In this document: positions 48,943 through 60,954 of the stretch, in pieces
Layout of the letters: each line of letters begins with the position of its first letter
Numbering within the stretch: the stretch's first letter is position 1
DNA from: Phoronis australis
Taxonomy: Eukaryota; Phoronida; Phoronidae
Assembly (NCBI GenBank): GCA_002633005.1
Contig: NMRA01000020.1
Coordinates: 1,270,939 to 1,334,938 of the forward strand
Reading direction: 5' to 3'
Length of the DNA: 64,000 nucleotides
Made by a program: the position numbers and the translations under genes
The notes under the pieces: generated by a model
Database searches by the model: none
The model's input: the letters and a program-made list of their open reading frames with translations, nothing else
What the model was told of the DNA's origin: nothing

Positions 48943-50053
48943 CAAAGTATACAAGTAGACGAGATTCGGCAACTCCGTACATCGAGTGTCTGGCAATGTA
49001 TGAGAGGATTCCGAGTACACTGCAGGTGAGGTCTGAGAGACGCAGTATTTTCAGGAACACAACGATTCCGAAAATGGCTCCGATCCAGACAGAAACGCTG
49101 CAAGCAGCTTTTAAGTAACCCAATTCAGTAGAGGTAAAACAAAAAGGAGAGTCCATGAAGAAATAGTACTCGATGGTAGCAGAAGATTTCGATATCATAA
49201 AAATGCACACCAAAGCCGTCAGTAGTATGACAAGTCTTTTAGGCCGGCCGGAGTAGCTGCGATTGTTAAACACAGCGAAGTTTTCTTTCAAAATCTTTAA
49301 GATTGCGATTGATGCTCTCGATGAACTCACGACGGTTTCAGGGATAAAACATATACCATAAAAAAGAGTCAACAGGACAATCCCAAAAGATGTCACTATG
49401 GGCCACACGAAGCCTGTGTAGGAGACCATGTATCCTGTCAAAAGACATGCCAAAAAGTCACCACACCCCATTAGAACTTCTGCCACCGTGACACGTCTCG
49501 AGCGATTTTCATGAGATGTGCAGTCGGCAACGTAAGAAAGCGCACACGTCAAAAAGACACTGGATGAACCACTAATACCATTTATGAAAGCTGCAAGGAA
49601 CAAGTAGTATATACTAACCTTGCAATAAATAACCCATACACATACAGCTGTGCGCACAAGTTGTCCGATAACGGGAAGTAAAATCCCCGGTCGTCTGCCT
49701 CGTCTGTCGCTGTAACCGCCAATGTAGAGCGACACTAAAATGATGGGACCAGATTCGACAACAGACAGATACAAGGCGAATAGCGAAGATTCCCGCTCGA
49801 CGGTTTGCTGAAGATAATAGCGTGGGTCGGACTCATTTTCGGTGCAATGACTCCTGTTTGCATGTTTGCCGATTCCTGCTTGGGTGTAGTTGTGCTGTTT
49901 ACCGACTTCAGTGAAAATATATTGAAACGTCACGAAAGCGCAAGAATAACGCGACAACGCATATAGAATAATACATGGTTCTATAATAATCGTACGCGAT
50001 GGCTTTTTTCGTTCTATGTTTATCAAGGGATGGGTCTCACTTAATGCTGCCAT
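48943..50053 (-). CDS. SLC46-like: SLC46-like transporter B, coding exon 1
   Basis: This 1111-bp exon encodes 370 residues and ends in phase 1 (TTTG/GTAAGT), exactly as in gene A. Family marks are IIEPCIILYAL in TM1, loop-1 glycosylation sites (NYTQ, NRSH, NESD), motif A as GGYSDRRGRR, and LSYVADCTSHENRSRR. The two extracellular cysteines expected from PCFT are present (SHCTEN and SPFCFTST). By eye it is roughly half identical to transporter A, so it is an old paralogue rather than a recent copy. An acceptor (TTTTTTCAG, AG at 50085-50086) precedes a 30-bp 5' UTR, so this gene also has an upstream non-coding exon. The substrate is unknown; folate-like compounds are the family precedent. Confidence 0.9.
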
Positions 50054-50541
50054 AGCGCTGTTTTAAGACTTCAGTTGCACAAATCTGAAAAAATGAACAT
50101 AGGAATGATACATGTTTTCTAAAAGCTGTATTTCGCCCTGATTAGCTAAAAACGAAAATCTAATTAGGCTTTTTACTCTCATAATATCGGTCTCATCATA
50201 TCCCTTGCCGTGATAGGGTTATTGACGTTACCAAACATGAGTATTGAAGCCAATGAGCGACTGATGAAAACTAACTAGAGTTTTTTTAGGTCGGCCCAAC
50301 CCTAAAATTGCCAATTCGGAAATCGTGAATGGCGCTTCGACGCATTGTCTGTCACTTGAGTTGCCAGCTAGTTCGGCAATAATTCAAGATGGGGGAGCGT
50401 GGTTTTGTTTTTAAACCCCACAGTACTTAGGTTGAATATTTACTTGACAGCTGAATAATTGGCAAAATGCAATTTTAAGCGGCAGTAGGCCTAAACCCGC
50501 CTTCCGTCGAAACAACAAACCTTTGATTTAGACCGTTTACC

Positions 50542-50606
50542 CATGAGCGGCGCACCATAGGGGGTGAGAGGGCTATAGCCCCACTTTTTCAATGCTACGC
50601 CGCTGA
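50542..50606. mobile_element. Solo copy of the GC-rich palindromic element
   Basis: GAGCGGCGCACCATAGGGGG and the closing CTACGCCGCTGAC match one unit of the dimer at 53763-53913. Confidence 0.6.
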
Positions 50607-51579
50607 CAACTGATAGCTCAAGTCCATGGTCGGTGAATAAAATGACGCCGCTACAAGTCAATTGTAGAGTCTTTTCTCAAGCAATACGAACGGTCATTTC
50701 TGTCGAAGCTCAGCAATTATAGATTTGTTTCATTAAGAAAATAACGGTAAGTGCTCGAAAAGTTGTTTATTGTGATGGAAGGCGGGTGTATAGCCGTTTG
50801 AAAACAGAGCCGACATGTGACATTCAACAAGTCAACTATAACTATACATGTACTTGCAACTATAACAAACCTCCATCCGTCCATCCCTGGTAGTCTTGGA
50901 GTGGAACTTTCCAAATTAATCTGACTAAGGGCCAGCCCAGACGGACAGCTTTGAGCTGAAGCTGTCTGCCTCAAGTGAAACATAGCTGTGTTGGCAGTTC
51001 ACGTCAAGACGAGAACAACTGAATTAGACTAAATGAAATAACAACTAAGTTTCACACCTTTGCGTGAGCTGTCAGTTAAAGTATCACTATCGTTCACTTG
51101 AGTATAGACATCTTAGTTGATTGCCGCCATTTTCATTTGAGCAAAGGTTTCTGGGAAAAATGTCGGTGTTCGCCGGAGATTCACAGCAACGTACCCGTAT
51201 AGGTTTAGTACTGAGTACGGGTGCGATAACTAGAGCGACCAAAAGGACAGTTATGTTCAAATCAGGTTATAGGTTTCGAATATCACTTGCAGACGTAGTA
51301 GCGTGAATATTAAACCAAGATGGTCAGATTTCAAAAATAAGATAAGTAAATCTAGTGTGGTATAGGAAATGCACTCCGCCATAATCCGAAAATTGTTTCT
51401 TAAATGAGCGTAAAAGATTCTAGTGAAATTGGCTGAGTTTATATTATTATCCAGTTTTCAAGTAATGTCCGCCGACCTTCTAGTATGTTATATAATTTAT
51501 TTTTACACATTAATTCAAACCAACACCTGGTTTGATTTTGGAACCAACCCAACGAGCGCCACGAGCGAGTGCTTTTTTT

Positions 51580-53051
51580 TCTGGAAAATCACAAAACCAA
51601 GAGTGTTTCCAATATGCTACAAAATAACAAGGTGTAATAGTAACATAAAAAGGGAAATAATCAACAGAGGTTTTATAATTAACGGGGAAATATTTTCACT
51701 GATTCAAAAGATTTGTACCCTATCAAGACAAATATTTTAGCATATGGAACCCTCAACGATGCTGTGAAGAGTTTAGTCAGGCATTCATCCAAAATTATAA
51801 TCTTTATATATTAATTGTTAATTGAACCTTTGGCGCCGTCTGATACAGTTCTGCAATAAAAATATAGGCTTCAGTGGCGTTTTCAAAAATGTGATGAACT
51901 ATTTCCTTCAACTACCTATCCGTAATTTCCAGATGAAGGCTTGCTGGCAGATAAAAATTTGTAGCATTGAAGTGTTCTGTTGATAGATCATTACAGAGGT
52001 TGCAGGGTATTACTTTCCATTGTAGTTCATAAATAAACTCATTTCTTCAGATAGTAAAAATTAGTGATCCTAATACATGTAGTGTTTGTTGCCCTAAACA
52101 CGAGACGTTGGAACACGTTTGTACGAAAGTTTTGTTACCAAAGAAAGTGGATTCTGGAAAATGACGATATTCATGATAAAGAAAATGTTATTTTGAACAC
52201 CTGTTGCATAGTTGCCGACATTTGAGAATGAAGAAACGGGGAACTGAATCAAAAGGCGGGATTTCCGGATAAAAAGCGGGACATCTCGGTCTATGCCAAA
52301 ACGCGAGAATGAAATGTTCGCTGCAACATATAAAAACGTCCCAACGTCGTTTTTGTCGAACGAGAAAGTAGAACAATGTCGTGGGGGAAGTTATTTGATA
52401 TATATGATAATATTTCAATTTCCAGAGAGATTTTATCATGATAGCGTGGTGGGATGGCGGTGGGATAGTCCACCACGAGCTGGACAATTGGCAAGTACAA
52501 TGTGCGCTGTCAACAACATAAAGCATTGGATTTGATTTTTTACAAGATATACTTTTTATTTGTTATTCTATTTCACAGGTATATGTAAATACTACAGATA
52601 ACATTCACTGTAAAGATATCGAATCTACAAAAAGTATCTGGGCAACACGTAGACAATGCTCAAATAAATTATTAAAACAAATGAAAACAGTGCAAACACA
52701 CAAAAATATAGCTGCACAATTGCGAGCATTTTTTTCTGAAGTTACGTAAACACACCCGTCAGTAGGGACTATAACGAATGACCAATGTAATTGTCGGATT
52801 TTGTTGACGAATTTTGCCGGGCATTCGCTGGATGTCTGTAACTGTATCTCAAGAGTCTCGCTTGGTGAACAAAAATGACAACATGAAAATGAAACAATGA
52901 AATTCGGCTTGATTTGATAACTACAACACTCGATCAAAACTCAGTCGAATAGGCAGCCGGAAATTCTCAGTGCAAACTCTCGCGGCAAGGCTCGGGGTCG
53001 CAAGGTCTAATCATAGAATACTTAGGGCACGTGCGAGAGTTGGCATTCCAG
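51580..53051. repeat. 1.5-kb repeat unit, copy 1
   Basis: The stretch aligns in order with 53590-55068. Shared landmarks include CCAAGAGTG, TTAGTCAGG(C/T)ATTC, AAAGCGGGAC, AAATGTTCGC(T/C)GCAACA, ATTCGGCTTGATTTGATAA and GAGTTGGCATTCCAG. No coding content is recognised. A third, partial relative lies at 27200-27505. Confidence 0.75.
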
Positions 53052-53486
53052 TGCCCCGTTGCATGAAACAGTCCTAAATAGGGACTCGGCTAAGTTCCCT
53101 AAATCTACGGCTTATTTGGGGGCTTGTGAAAACACTGATTGTCCTTTCTTTTGTTGTTTTAGTTTTATTACCAAGTCAATTCTTGGGTTTGATACAAATC
53201 GAGAGTGAACTCTGCATTGAATTCTCGATATTATTTTAAATATGTAGGGATCTTTTCATGCAACGCCCCCTATTTAAGGACTAAGTCCCTAAATATTTTG
53301 GATTGAATTAAGGGCCCAGTTTTTAGTTGTGTTATTAGAAAACGGCATTAGTCAAACAAGAGCTCATAATAAAGATAACATTATAGAAAAAATATTACAC
53401 CTGTGCCTGAAGAAGGAAACAAATACGAAAAACAGTTAGGGAACTTAGTTGAGTCCCTATTTGGGACTGTTTAATGCAACAGGCCA
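53052..53486. mobile_element. 435-bp TIR element (MITE) with CAG duplication
   Basis: The ends are inverted repeats of about 50 bp: TGCCCCGTTGCATGAAACAG at the left, and the complement of TGGCCTGTTGCATTAAACAG at the right. Direct CAG flanks at 53049-53051 and 53487-53489 fit a 3-bp target duplication. Subterminal repeats (AGGGACT, TAAGTCCCTAAAT) recur inside. No ORF is present, so it is non-autonomous. Confidence 0.75.
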
Positions 53487-53762
53487 CAGGCTGATACAGT
53501 TCTATGCACAATCTGAATCGACCAGCAGGTCGGCAAATCGAGCACTATCATTAAGTAATTATCACTTCGCTTATCCCACAGATTTGAAAAAAACCAAGAG
53601 TGATGCCAAAATCAGAAAAACAGCAGGGAGTAATAGCAACGTCAAAAAGGTAATGAACCACAGCTAATTAACCATGGCTAATTAAACCAGCAGGAAAACT
53701 ATTTAACTAATTCAAAAGCTTTCAACCCTCACTGTTTCTGAGAAAAATTTAGTCAGGTATTC

Positions 53763-53913
53763 ACATGGGCGGCGCACCGTAGGGGGCTGGGGGAGGGAAT
53801 ATAGCTCCCCCCACACTTTTTTCAGTGCTGCGCCGCCCATGTTCTATGGGCGGTGCAACACAGGGGGCTGGGGGGCTATAGCCTCCCATTTTTTCAGAGC
53901 TGCGCCGCCCACG
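53763..53913. mobile_element. GC-rich palindromic element, tandem dimer, ATTC-flanked
   Basis: Two related units of about 75 bp lie head to tail. Each starts ATGGGCGG(C/T)GCA and ends TGCGCCGCCCA, with a GGGGGCT centre. ATTC flanks both sides (53759-53762, 53914-53917). Copy 1 of the host repeat shows the uninterrupted site. A solo unit lies at 50542-50606. Confidence 0.75.
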
Positions 53914-54872
53914 ATTCATCCAAAATTATACATCTTCATAAATTCATTGGGCCTTTGGTGAAGTTTGAACACTTTTTTACGATAATTATGTTACTAAAGA
54001 AAGTGGACACTGGAGAATAACAATGTTCATAACAAAGAGGCACTGGGACTTCCGGATGAAAAGCGGGACCTCTGGTTCTAAGCTAAAATGCAAGTTTGAA
54101 ATGTTCGCCGCAACACACAAAAACGTCCCTACAGCGCCGCCAGAGTTTTTGTCGAACGGCAGACATAACACACAAAAGTGCCCGAATGCGAAATTACCAC
54201 AAAACCATCGAACTGGAAAATACGGCTATGTCGCGTGGGAAAATGCAATAGTAAGTATGATAATCGTCAAATTTGACGCATGTCAAAAAGCGCAATATTT
54301 TGATGGTGTGGCCTAGCGGAAAAATCAAAAAAGTGGTACAGTCCGCCAAGTAAACTGTACGCTGTCTGCAACGCGATGTACCGGACTGCATTCTTTTAGA
54401 AGATAAACATTTCATTATTTTCAAAATTTAATATCATGGTATAGGCAAATTCTACAGAAAACAATACTGCTCGGAATCGAATTGATAAAAACGCTATATG
54501 GGCTACTGGTAAACATTGCAGAGCAAACACTCAGAAACCAATTGTCATTTCTCTCCAAAAAAAAATACTGGAGCATGATTTTAACATACAAAATTTCTTG
54601 TGGAAAAACTCAGACGCCAGACTATTTCCGGCATTCAGTCAAGGACAGAGGTCGGTGCATTTGACCAGTGTAATTGTCGGGTTTGTTGATCAATTGTGCA
54701 GAGAAATCGCTGGTTGTCTGGAACCCTACCTGGTAATCAACACTGACAAAATGAAAAGGAAGTCATGAAATTCGGCTTGATTTGATAAATACTTCACGCG
54801 ATGAAAAAATAACTTGAGCAGACAGCCGGAAAGTCACCTTCAGTGCAAACTTTCGCAGCTAGTCTCGCTTCC

Positions 54873-55013
54873 CGTTCAGTAACGCTAGGACCTCGCCAAA
54901 AAGCAAGACTTCGAGATATTACGTGAGATATTGCCGTGCATTTTAAATGAGAACACGTGACTTTGACTAGGTTTTAGCTAGGTCCTAGCGTAGGTCCTAG
55001 TATCTACTGAACG
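54873..55013. mobile_element. 141-bp TIR element inside repeat copy 2
   Basis: CGTTCAGTAACGCTAGGACC at the left and the inverted AGGTCCTAGTATCTACTGAACG-type right end (22 bp) delimit an insertion absent from copy 1. The right half recurs at about 55985-56065 (ACACGTGACATTGACTACAT, then GGTCCTAGCG). Confidence 0.65.
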
Positions 55014-55089
55014 CACGGTCGGTGTCGCAGGCTCTAATAACAGAAATAGGTCACGTGTGGAGTTGGCATTCCAGGGCTAGAGTTCTACG

Positions 55090-55111
55090 CATAGACACTT
55101 AGATGTCTATG
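55090..55111. repeat. ATAGACATC-type short hairpin
   Basis: CATAGACA and TGTCTATG form an 8-bp perfect stem. A lone half-arm (TATAGACATCTTA) occurs at about 51103-51115. Confidence 0.45.
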
Positions 55112-55562
55112 GTTCTATGATTTGAGGCAGGCCGAGATAAATCATAAGGATACATTGGTAGCTCATTGAGGAAGACAGATCAGCTCGTCTGCATTGGCCC
55201 TAAGCCACCTAGTACATGCAACATGCACAGTTGATCAATGAAATGTAACTGGTACGCGACTTTGCAGCTGAGCTGGTGTAGGCCTAAAATTTTCTCGTGT
55301 CGTGAAATCCGCTTGCGTCTCTCATATGATACCAATACGCCAGTGTATATGACCCTGATAGGGTATTGAAATAATGCCTTTTGAAAATTTATGAGCATGC
55401 TACAGAGCATTTCCTCATAATTTGAAAATGTTTCCTCTTCAGTGTGGAAATTACGATTAAACAAGGTGAAAAAAATTCTGAGTCGTTTAACAGTATACCA
55501 CTGATCTGCCTCCAAAGGCTGCTGACGATATCAGACAACTTTTAGTGTGTATAGATCACCAG

Positions 55563-55719
55563 CAGGGGCGTATCCAGGATTTTGAGTTAGGGGGGCCAGG
55601 GCAGAATATTAGCCAGGATTTTACCTGTCAGACATTCGCACCCCCGAACTGTCTAATACTGGAAGAATTTTAGGGGGGCATGATGGCCCCCTCGCCCCCC
55701 GCCTCTAAATTTGCCACTG
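55563..55719. mobile_element. 157-bp hAT-like MITE
   Basis: CAGGGGCGTATCCAGGATTT at the left and AAATTTGCCACTG at the right are short inverted ends of the common CAG-x-GGCGGATCC type. CACCAG is directly repeated at 55557-55562 and 55720-55725. Confidence 0.65.
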
Positions 55720-56532
55720 CACCAGTATATTAAAAATGTTTTGCGTGGGCCTATGCTGGCCATGCAATAATACATGTATAAATTAAATAATTTAATATTA
55801 TGGAGTGTCGCTATGATAATATGCAAACACGTTATTCATATCTCTGTCAAGGAGAATCACCGATATTAACTGCTTGGACTAGCAACAACAATAAAGAGTC
55901 AAACACTGAGAAATGACCCACAAACTACATCTATATCGTGCAACATTTAGGCCCTACACCGTGACTTATTGATATTGAATGTAGCGTATTTAAAAAAGAA
56001 CACGTGACATTGACTACATTTTAGCTATAGGTCCTAGCGTAGGTCATAACGTTGCTGAACGCACGCCCGACATTTTCTTGAGTAACAATAACAATTGGAG
56101 TTGGTTAAGTAAGTGTCCCTAATACTTACAACCACTATGTAAGCGATGCTTTCACAAGATGAAACCGCAAACGAAGAAGTTCGTTGGTCGCATCGTCTGT
56201 GTAGAACTCAAAGTTGTGTAGTTCCGTAGTGAGCTTCCTAATATATACTGATGACAAATACGGAGCTCGGAAATTCCCTCACTTTCACATCCAGGTCCAG
56301 GGGAGACCAGTACATTCAGCAAAACAAATGTTTCACAGCAAGTTTAGCCAGTTTACTTACTTGGTTTTATCATCGCGTAATCTCGCCATGCACTGTATGT
56401 ACGCAAACCACTCGATCTCCGCCAACCGTTTACATGTGCCGGAAGTTACTCAAGTGCCCCAGTTTTTTACCCACTCGGAAAAAAAACCCCGGTTAATACA
56501 GTCATTACATGATTCGCATGAATGGAGCAAAC

Positions 56533-56577
56533 GCTAGCAGCCAGGAGTGTAGTAGTACTTCTACACTCCTTGCTAGC
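56533..56577. repeat. Perfect-arm hairpin
   Basis: GCTAGCA, then AGGAGTGTAG, is mirrored by CTACACTCCTTGCTAGC, with a 3-nt bulge and a loop of about 9 nt. A bidirectional-terminator-like shape, but no gene ends here. Confidence 0.6.
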
Positions 56578-57009
56578 AGTTTCAACGGCTAAAACACTAG
56601 CAAAACGCTATGCATTGAAACCGGAGAGGCGCCGAGCGAAAGGATGCGTTTTTCGCCTATTTCCTAACCACTCTAGTCGCTTTTTAGCGAAAATTGATGT
56701 CAATGCAATTCCTCAGTCATAATTTGATTGGTGTGACAGTAAAATAAGGGCTATTACCGCTGCGCGTGTGTTCTTTGTAGTAATTAGCAGTCCGGCTACA
56801 AAACTGGTAGCAAAAACGCCATGATTAGTTTTGGCAGGAAACTCTATGAACCTCCAGCAAAGCGCCAGCGAAGATGACTTCTGCGACTCGCTAGCGTTTT
56901 AGCCAACAAGTGAACCGAGTACAAGTCGCGGCGTACTCACTGAAGTCCCACGATAAGATTCGACACATAGCGAAGCCAACCTGGTCTTTTGTCTGTCTGT
57001 TAATGCTGA

Positions 57010-57480
57010 TTGTGAAATTAATTATCTGTTTTTGCGGATGATCTCGTGTTGAGTGAGGACACTAGAATTGAGCTGCAATGAAAACTTAATGTGCTTGGAG
57101 AATTTTGTAAAAATTGGCATGTGAGTGAATCTAGAAAAACTAATGTCACTGCTTATAAACGTGGTTTGCGCGAGAAACGGTACTTTGGCGAAAAATTAAT
57201 TAAAACCAAACGTATTATATATAAACAAGGTGTTACATTCTCCGGTCGTCTCATTTGGAGTCGACCCTGCAAAGTTCTGATAGTACGTGCTCGCAAAGCA
57301 TTAAATTTGTTAGTAAAGGCTTGTTTGCCTAAATTACATTGCTCTTCACCGCCAATCCTTTTTAAGCCGTTTGATAGTATGATTCTACCAAAGTTAAGCT
57401 ATGGTGCAGAGATTTGGGGTGTCTCAATTGTCTATAGAAAGTGCTCATATGATGACCTCTGCAAGATGACCTGGTGACTA
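57010..57480 (+). mobile_element. LINE reverse-transcriptase fragment
   Basis: The plus strand encodes VFADDLVLSED (RT motif with catalytic D-D), an internal TGA, then LGEFCKNWHVSESRKTN, GVTFSGRLIW, RKALNLLVKA and FDSMILPKLSYGAEIWG. This is a typical late-RT/thumb arrangement of non-LTR elements. Both ends break off without a full ORF. Related 70-bp repeats flank the fragment at 56923-56998 and 57974-58045. Confidence 0.75.
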
Positions 57481-59921
57481 AACAAAAAGTGATGAAGCCT
57501 CATACATACATGTATTCCGATCCATTGTTACTATATGTTATAGTAACCACATATGGACGGCGGCAGGCACAACTGGGCCATATTCTATGACCCGGAACTG
57601 AAAATACTACTGTGCCCATACGGGTTCGGAGAGGTATGAATACACGTATCGGGTGACATTGATTTATTCGTTTCAAAATCTCGTTAGAGATTAATTGGAC
57701 GTACAAAATTGACACTCTGTAATTGATAATTCGACTAAATGTCAATTCTATTCCGGATATTGTACTATGAAAAAGAAACTAATGTGAAAAACACCCCGGC
57801 GTTTTAGGCCCCTACCTTATAGGAAAATACTTGTTTGCTTTAGGTGGTAAATGCACAAGCGTTACAATGAAACTGGGCGGCACGCAGGTCTAACGGAGGA
57901 TCGGTATTATGAGGCCAGGACTTATACACAATAAACATTTCTGATTCCGATTCTTATTCTGATAGCCAGCATGAAGTCGCGGCGTAGTCTCTGAAGACCC
58001 ACGATAAGATTAGATACACAGCGTAGCCAAACTGGATTTTCGTCTATTTTGCAGTTTCTTGATATATTGCGATAAACCAGGGTAGGGAAACTACCTGGAG
58101 TCGTACATGGCTGTTTCCGCCCAACGCAAGGCCAATCGCCCGCTGTGAGCCGAGAAAACTTCCTGGTTGATCTCAAGCTGTTACACAATTGAATTTGTAA
58201 TCTCTTTAATTTTGACTTCCTCCTAGCATTTCACAACCAATACACGGAAAGCAGCGATGAGGAAATTGGCGGTGAAAATTGCGTTAGCTCCGATAAGGCC
58301 AAAATTGGTTCAGGTCTTTATCCCGACTTAATTATTTGAGACCTGCGCTCACCGCCAAGTAAAAAAGCGCCCGCCTTTATCAATTTCAGCCAAGGTCTCG
58401 TTTTCTTGAAAAACCGCACAAAGATACGTTTGCAAAAGTCAGCAAGGATTGAAACGCCAAGGTATGCCATGCGATGAGTTAAAAAAGAAAATAAAACAGA
58501 TCCGGCATCATCTTTGCTCGTCTCGGTTGGATTTTCTTTTTTGAAATGTAAGCAAGTGAAAATGCCGAAACATGGGTTTGTTTTTCAAAAAGTGCAGACC
58601 AAAGCAACTATGTTTTTGGCCTAATATCATAGGCTCCCTGACAAAATGAAGTACTACATGACTGTTAATCAACAGGAGGATTAGATGACCGGATTAGATG
58701 ACCGGGTGAGATGACCGATTACGCAAAATTAAGCTGTTAGTGAATTGTATTTGTCCGTTCTACAACGAAGCCAGTAGCATCTGTCGAGGTATATAAATAA
58801 ACATGAGTTTTGTGTCGGTGGCGTTACCAATTAAAATCGCTGTCAGTTATTTAGTGTGGTTTAGCCCTGCCAACAAAGAGAACAAGTAAAAAGGTTCAGT
58901 TCTGAGTCTACCATCTAGCATATCCTCAAAATTGACGATTTATAGCAGCCTCGGTTACAAAGCAGCTCGGCTGAACACATTCATAAAGGAAAAATCCGCA
59001 ATTCTCAAAATTGACGTCATACCAGTGCGAATGTGGAACACCTGCATTAGCACAAGTACACGTGAACTAAGACTTCACTGTTAAAATATCAAATATCGTT
59101 CCACAGCGCCGTTTTAGAGTACATGATGGTAATCACTGACATTCGAATTCAAAACAAATCATTTTTGTCAAGTCATGTAGCAAGTGCTTGCAGTCTTTGG
59201 CCGCAACATCTTATTGTGGTTCGGTTCGCTCTAAACCTTACTTTCATAAGAGGCGCTTGCCGTTTAGTCAAGGCATCACTTCTCCACGTTTCGCAGCGCC
59301 ATGTTAACCATGGGGCACCTTGGGCATGGGCCGGGGCCCCGTGCCTTTAGGAGGGCCCCGTGCCTTTAGGGGCCCTGTTCCATAACGAAGAAAGTTAAAC
59401 CCTGAAGAGTTCAAATTTAAAAAGCTAAAACCTCAGAGTTCATAATCAACTGTCTCACTACAAAAATTTATACAATTCAGCAGACGGTTTGTCGACGAGA
59501 AGCTACCCACAGAGTCCCACAAGGGACAAAAAATTTCTTGGTAGTATAAGTTTTTTCATGGTTTCATACTGATATGACGCTCTTGAAGCATTTTGACTGG
59601 GTTGTAATCTTGACAACCTTGAGCATTTTTTAAATATGCAACTTAAAGTCCTTCTCTCACGCGTTGTTAACCCTTATTACATGGTTAGAAGAAGTTATAA
59701 GGATCCAAGAAGTACCTACCCCATAACTAATACACGATCCGTACTCGAAAACAGTTTAAATGAACGCGCCACTCACGATTCGCACCCGAAGAAACACCGC
59801 CATTTTGAACTTGCCGCGAACCCGGAAGTACAATTCATTTAGGAACCCAGGCCGAGAAAACGCCGTCAGTGCGACTGGAGCAGTGCCTGTACTGTTACCA
59901 GCCAGCAAACGGGGATAAAAA
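57481..59921. other. Gene-free sequence
   Basis: Contains a 70-bp repeat (57974) and the 58420-58610 repeat. A short direct repeat of GGGCCCCGTGCCTTTAGG occurs at about 59336-59371. Nothing else recognised. Confidence 0.4.
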
Positions 59922-60608
59922 NNNNNNNNNNNNNNNNNNNNNNNNNNNNNNNNNNNNNNNNNNNNNNNNNNNNNNNNNNNNNNNNNNNNNNNNNNNNNNN
60001 NNNNNNNNNNNNNNNNNNNNNNNNNNNNNNNNNNNNNNNNNNNNNNNNNNNNNNNNNNNNNNNNNNNNNNNNNNNNNNNNNNNNNNNNNNNNNNNNNNNN
60101 NNNNNNNNNNNNNNNNNNNNNNNNNNNNNNNNNNNNNNNNNNNNNNNNNNNNNNNNNNNNNNNNNNNNNNNNNNNNNNNNNNNNNNNNNNNNNNNNNNNN
60201 NNNNNNNNNNNNNNNNNNNNNNNNNNNNNNNNNNNNNNNNNNNNNNNNNNNNNNNNNNNNNNNNNNNNNNNNNNNNNNNNNNNNNNNNNNNNNNNNNNNN
60301 NNNNNNNNNNNNNNNNNNNNNNNNNNNNNNNNNNNNNNNNNNNNNNNNNNNNNNNNNNNNNNNNNNNNNNNNNNNNNNNNNNNNNNNNNNNNNNNNNNNN
60401 NNNNNNNNNNNNNNNNNNNNNNNNNNNNNNNNNNNNNNNNNNNNNNNNNNNNNNNNNNNNNNNNNNNNNNNNNNNNNNNNNNNNNNNNNNNNNNNNNNNN
60501 NNNNNNNNNNNNNNNNNNNNNNNNNNNNNNNNNNNNNNNNNNNNNNNNNNNNNNNNNNNNNNNNNNNNNNNNNNNNNNNNNNNNNNNNNNNNNNNNNNNN
60601 NNNNNNNN
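59922..60608. other. Assembly gap (687 N)
   Basis: Unresolved bases. Two apparent open frames across it are artefacts of untranslated N. Confidence 0.99.
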
Positions 60609-60954
60609 ACCACTAACTACAAACTATAAATACACTACATATGCAAACGAATCACGATATATCACTAATAAAACAAAATAATGAAGACTTTTCGAGCAAG
60701 CCATAGCACATTCAGTTACAAGGAAAAAATGGCGGCGTTCAGGACAAGTTCCTGAACTGATGAGCCGGAAATGTGGGTACGGAAATAACCGATGACAACC
60801 GGTAATCATACGCTCAGAGAGAAGGGTCAAATACTGTTAAAAAAATCGCTTTTGGCAAGAAAGGCGAAAAGAATATAAAGAAAGGGTGTCGAAAATAAGA
60901 ATTTATGCAGTAAGTATTTTCGGATACTGGAACCACATGGGCAGTTTGCAAGAA

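Larger units (their letters stand above)
53590..55068. repeat. 1.5-kb repeat unit, copy 2
   Basis: Direct-orientation homologue of copy 1, offset about 2.0 kb. It carries two insertions absent from copy 1 (53763-53913 and 54873-55013). The empty site for the first is visible in copy 1 near 51775-51790. Confidence 0.75.
55112..57009. other. Gene-free, TE-rich sequence
   Basis: Holds a hAT-like MITE (55563), a partial TIR element at 55985-56065 and a hairpin at 56533. No gene recognised. Confidence 0.4.

Noticed and set aside
59756-60681. Two long open frames crossing the N run
   Set aside because: They exist only because N codons contain no stops.
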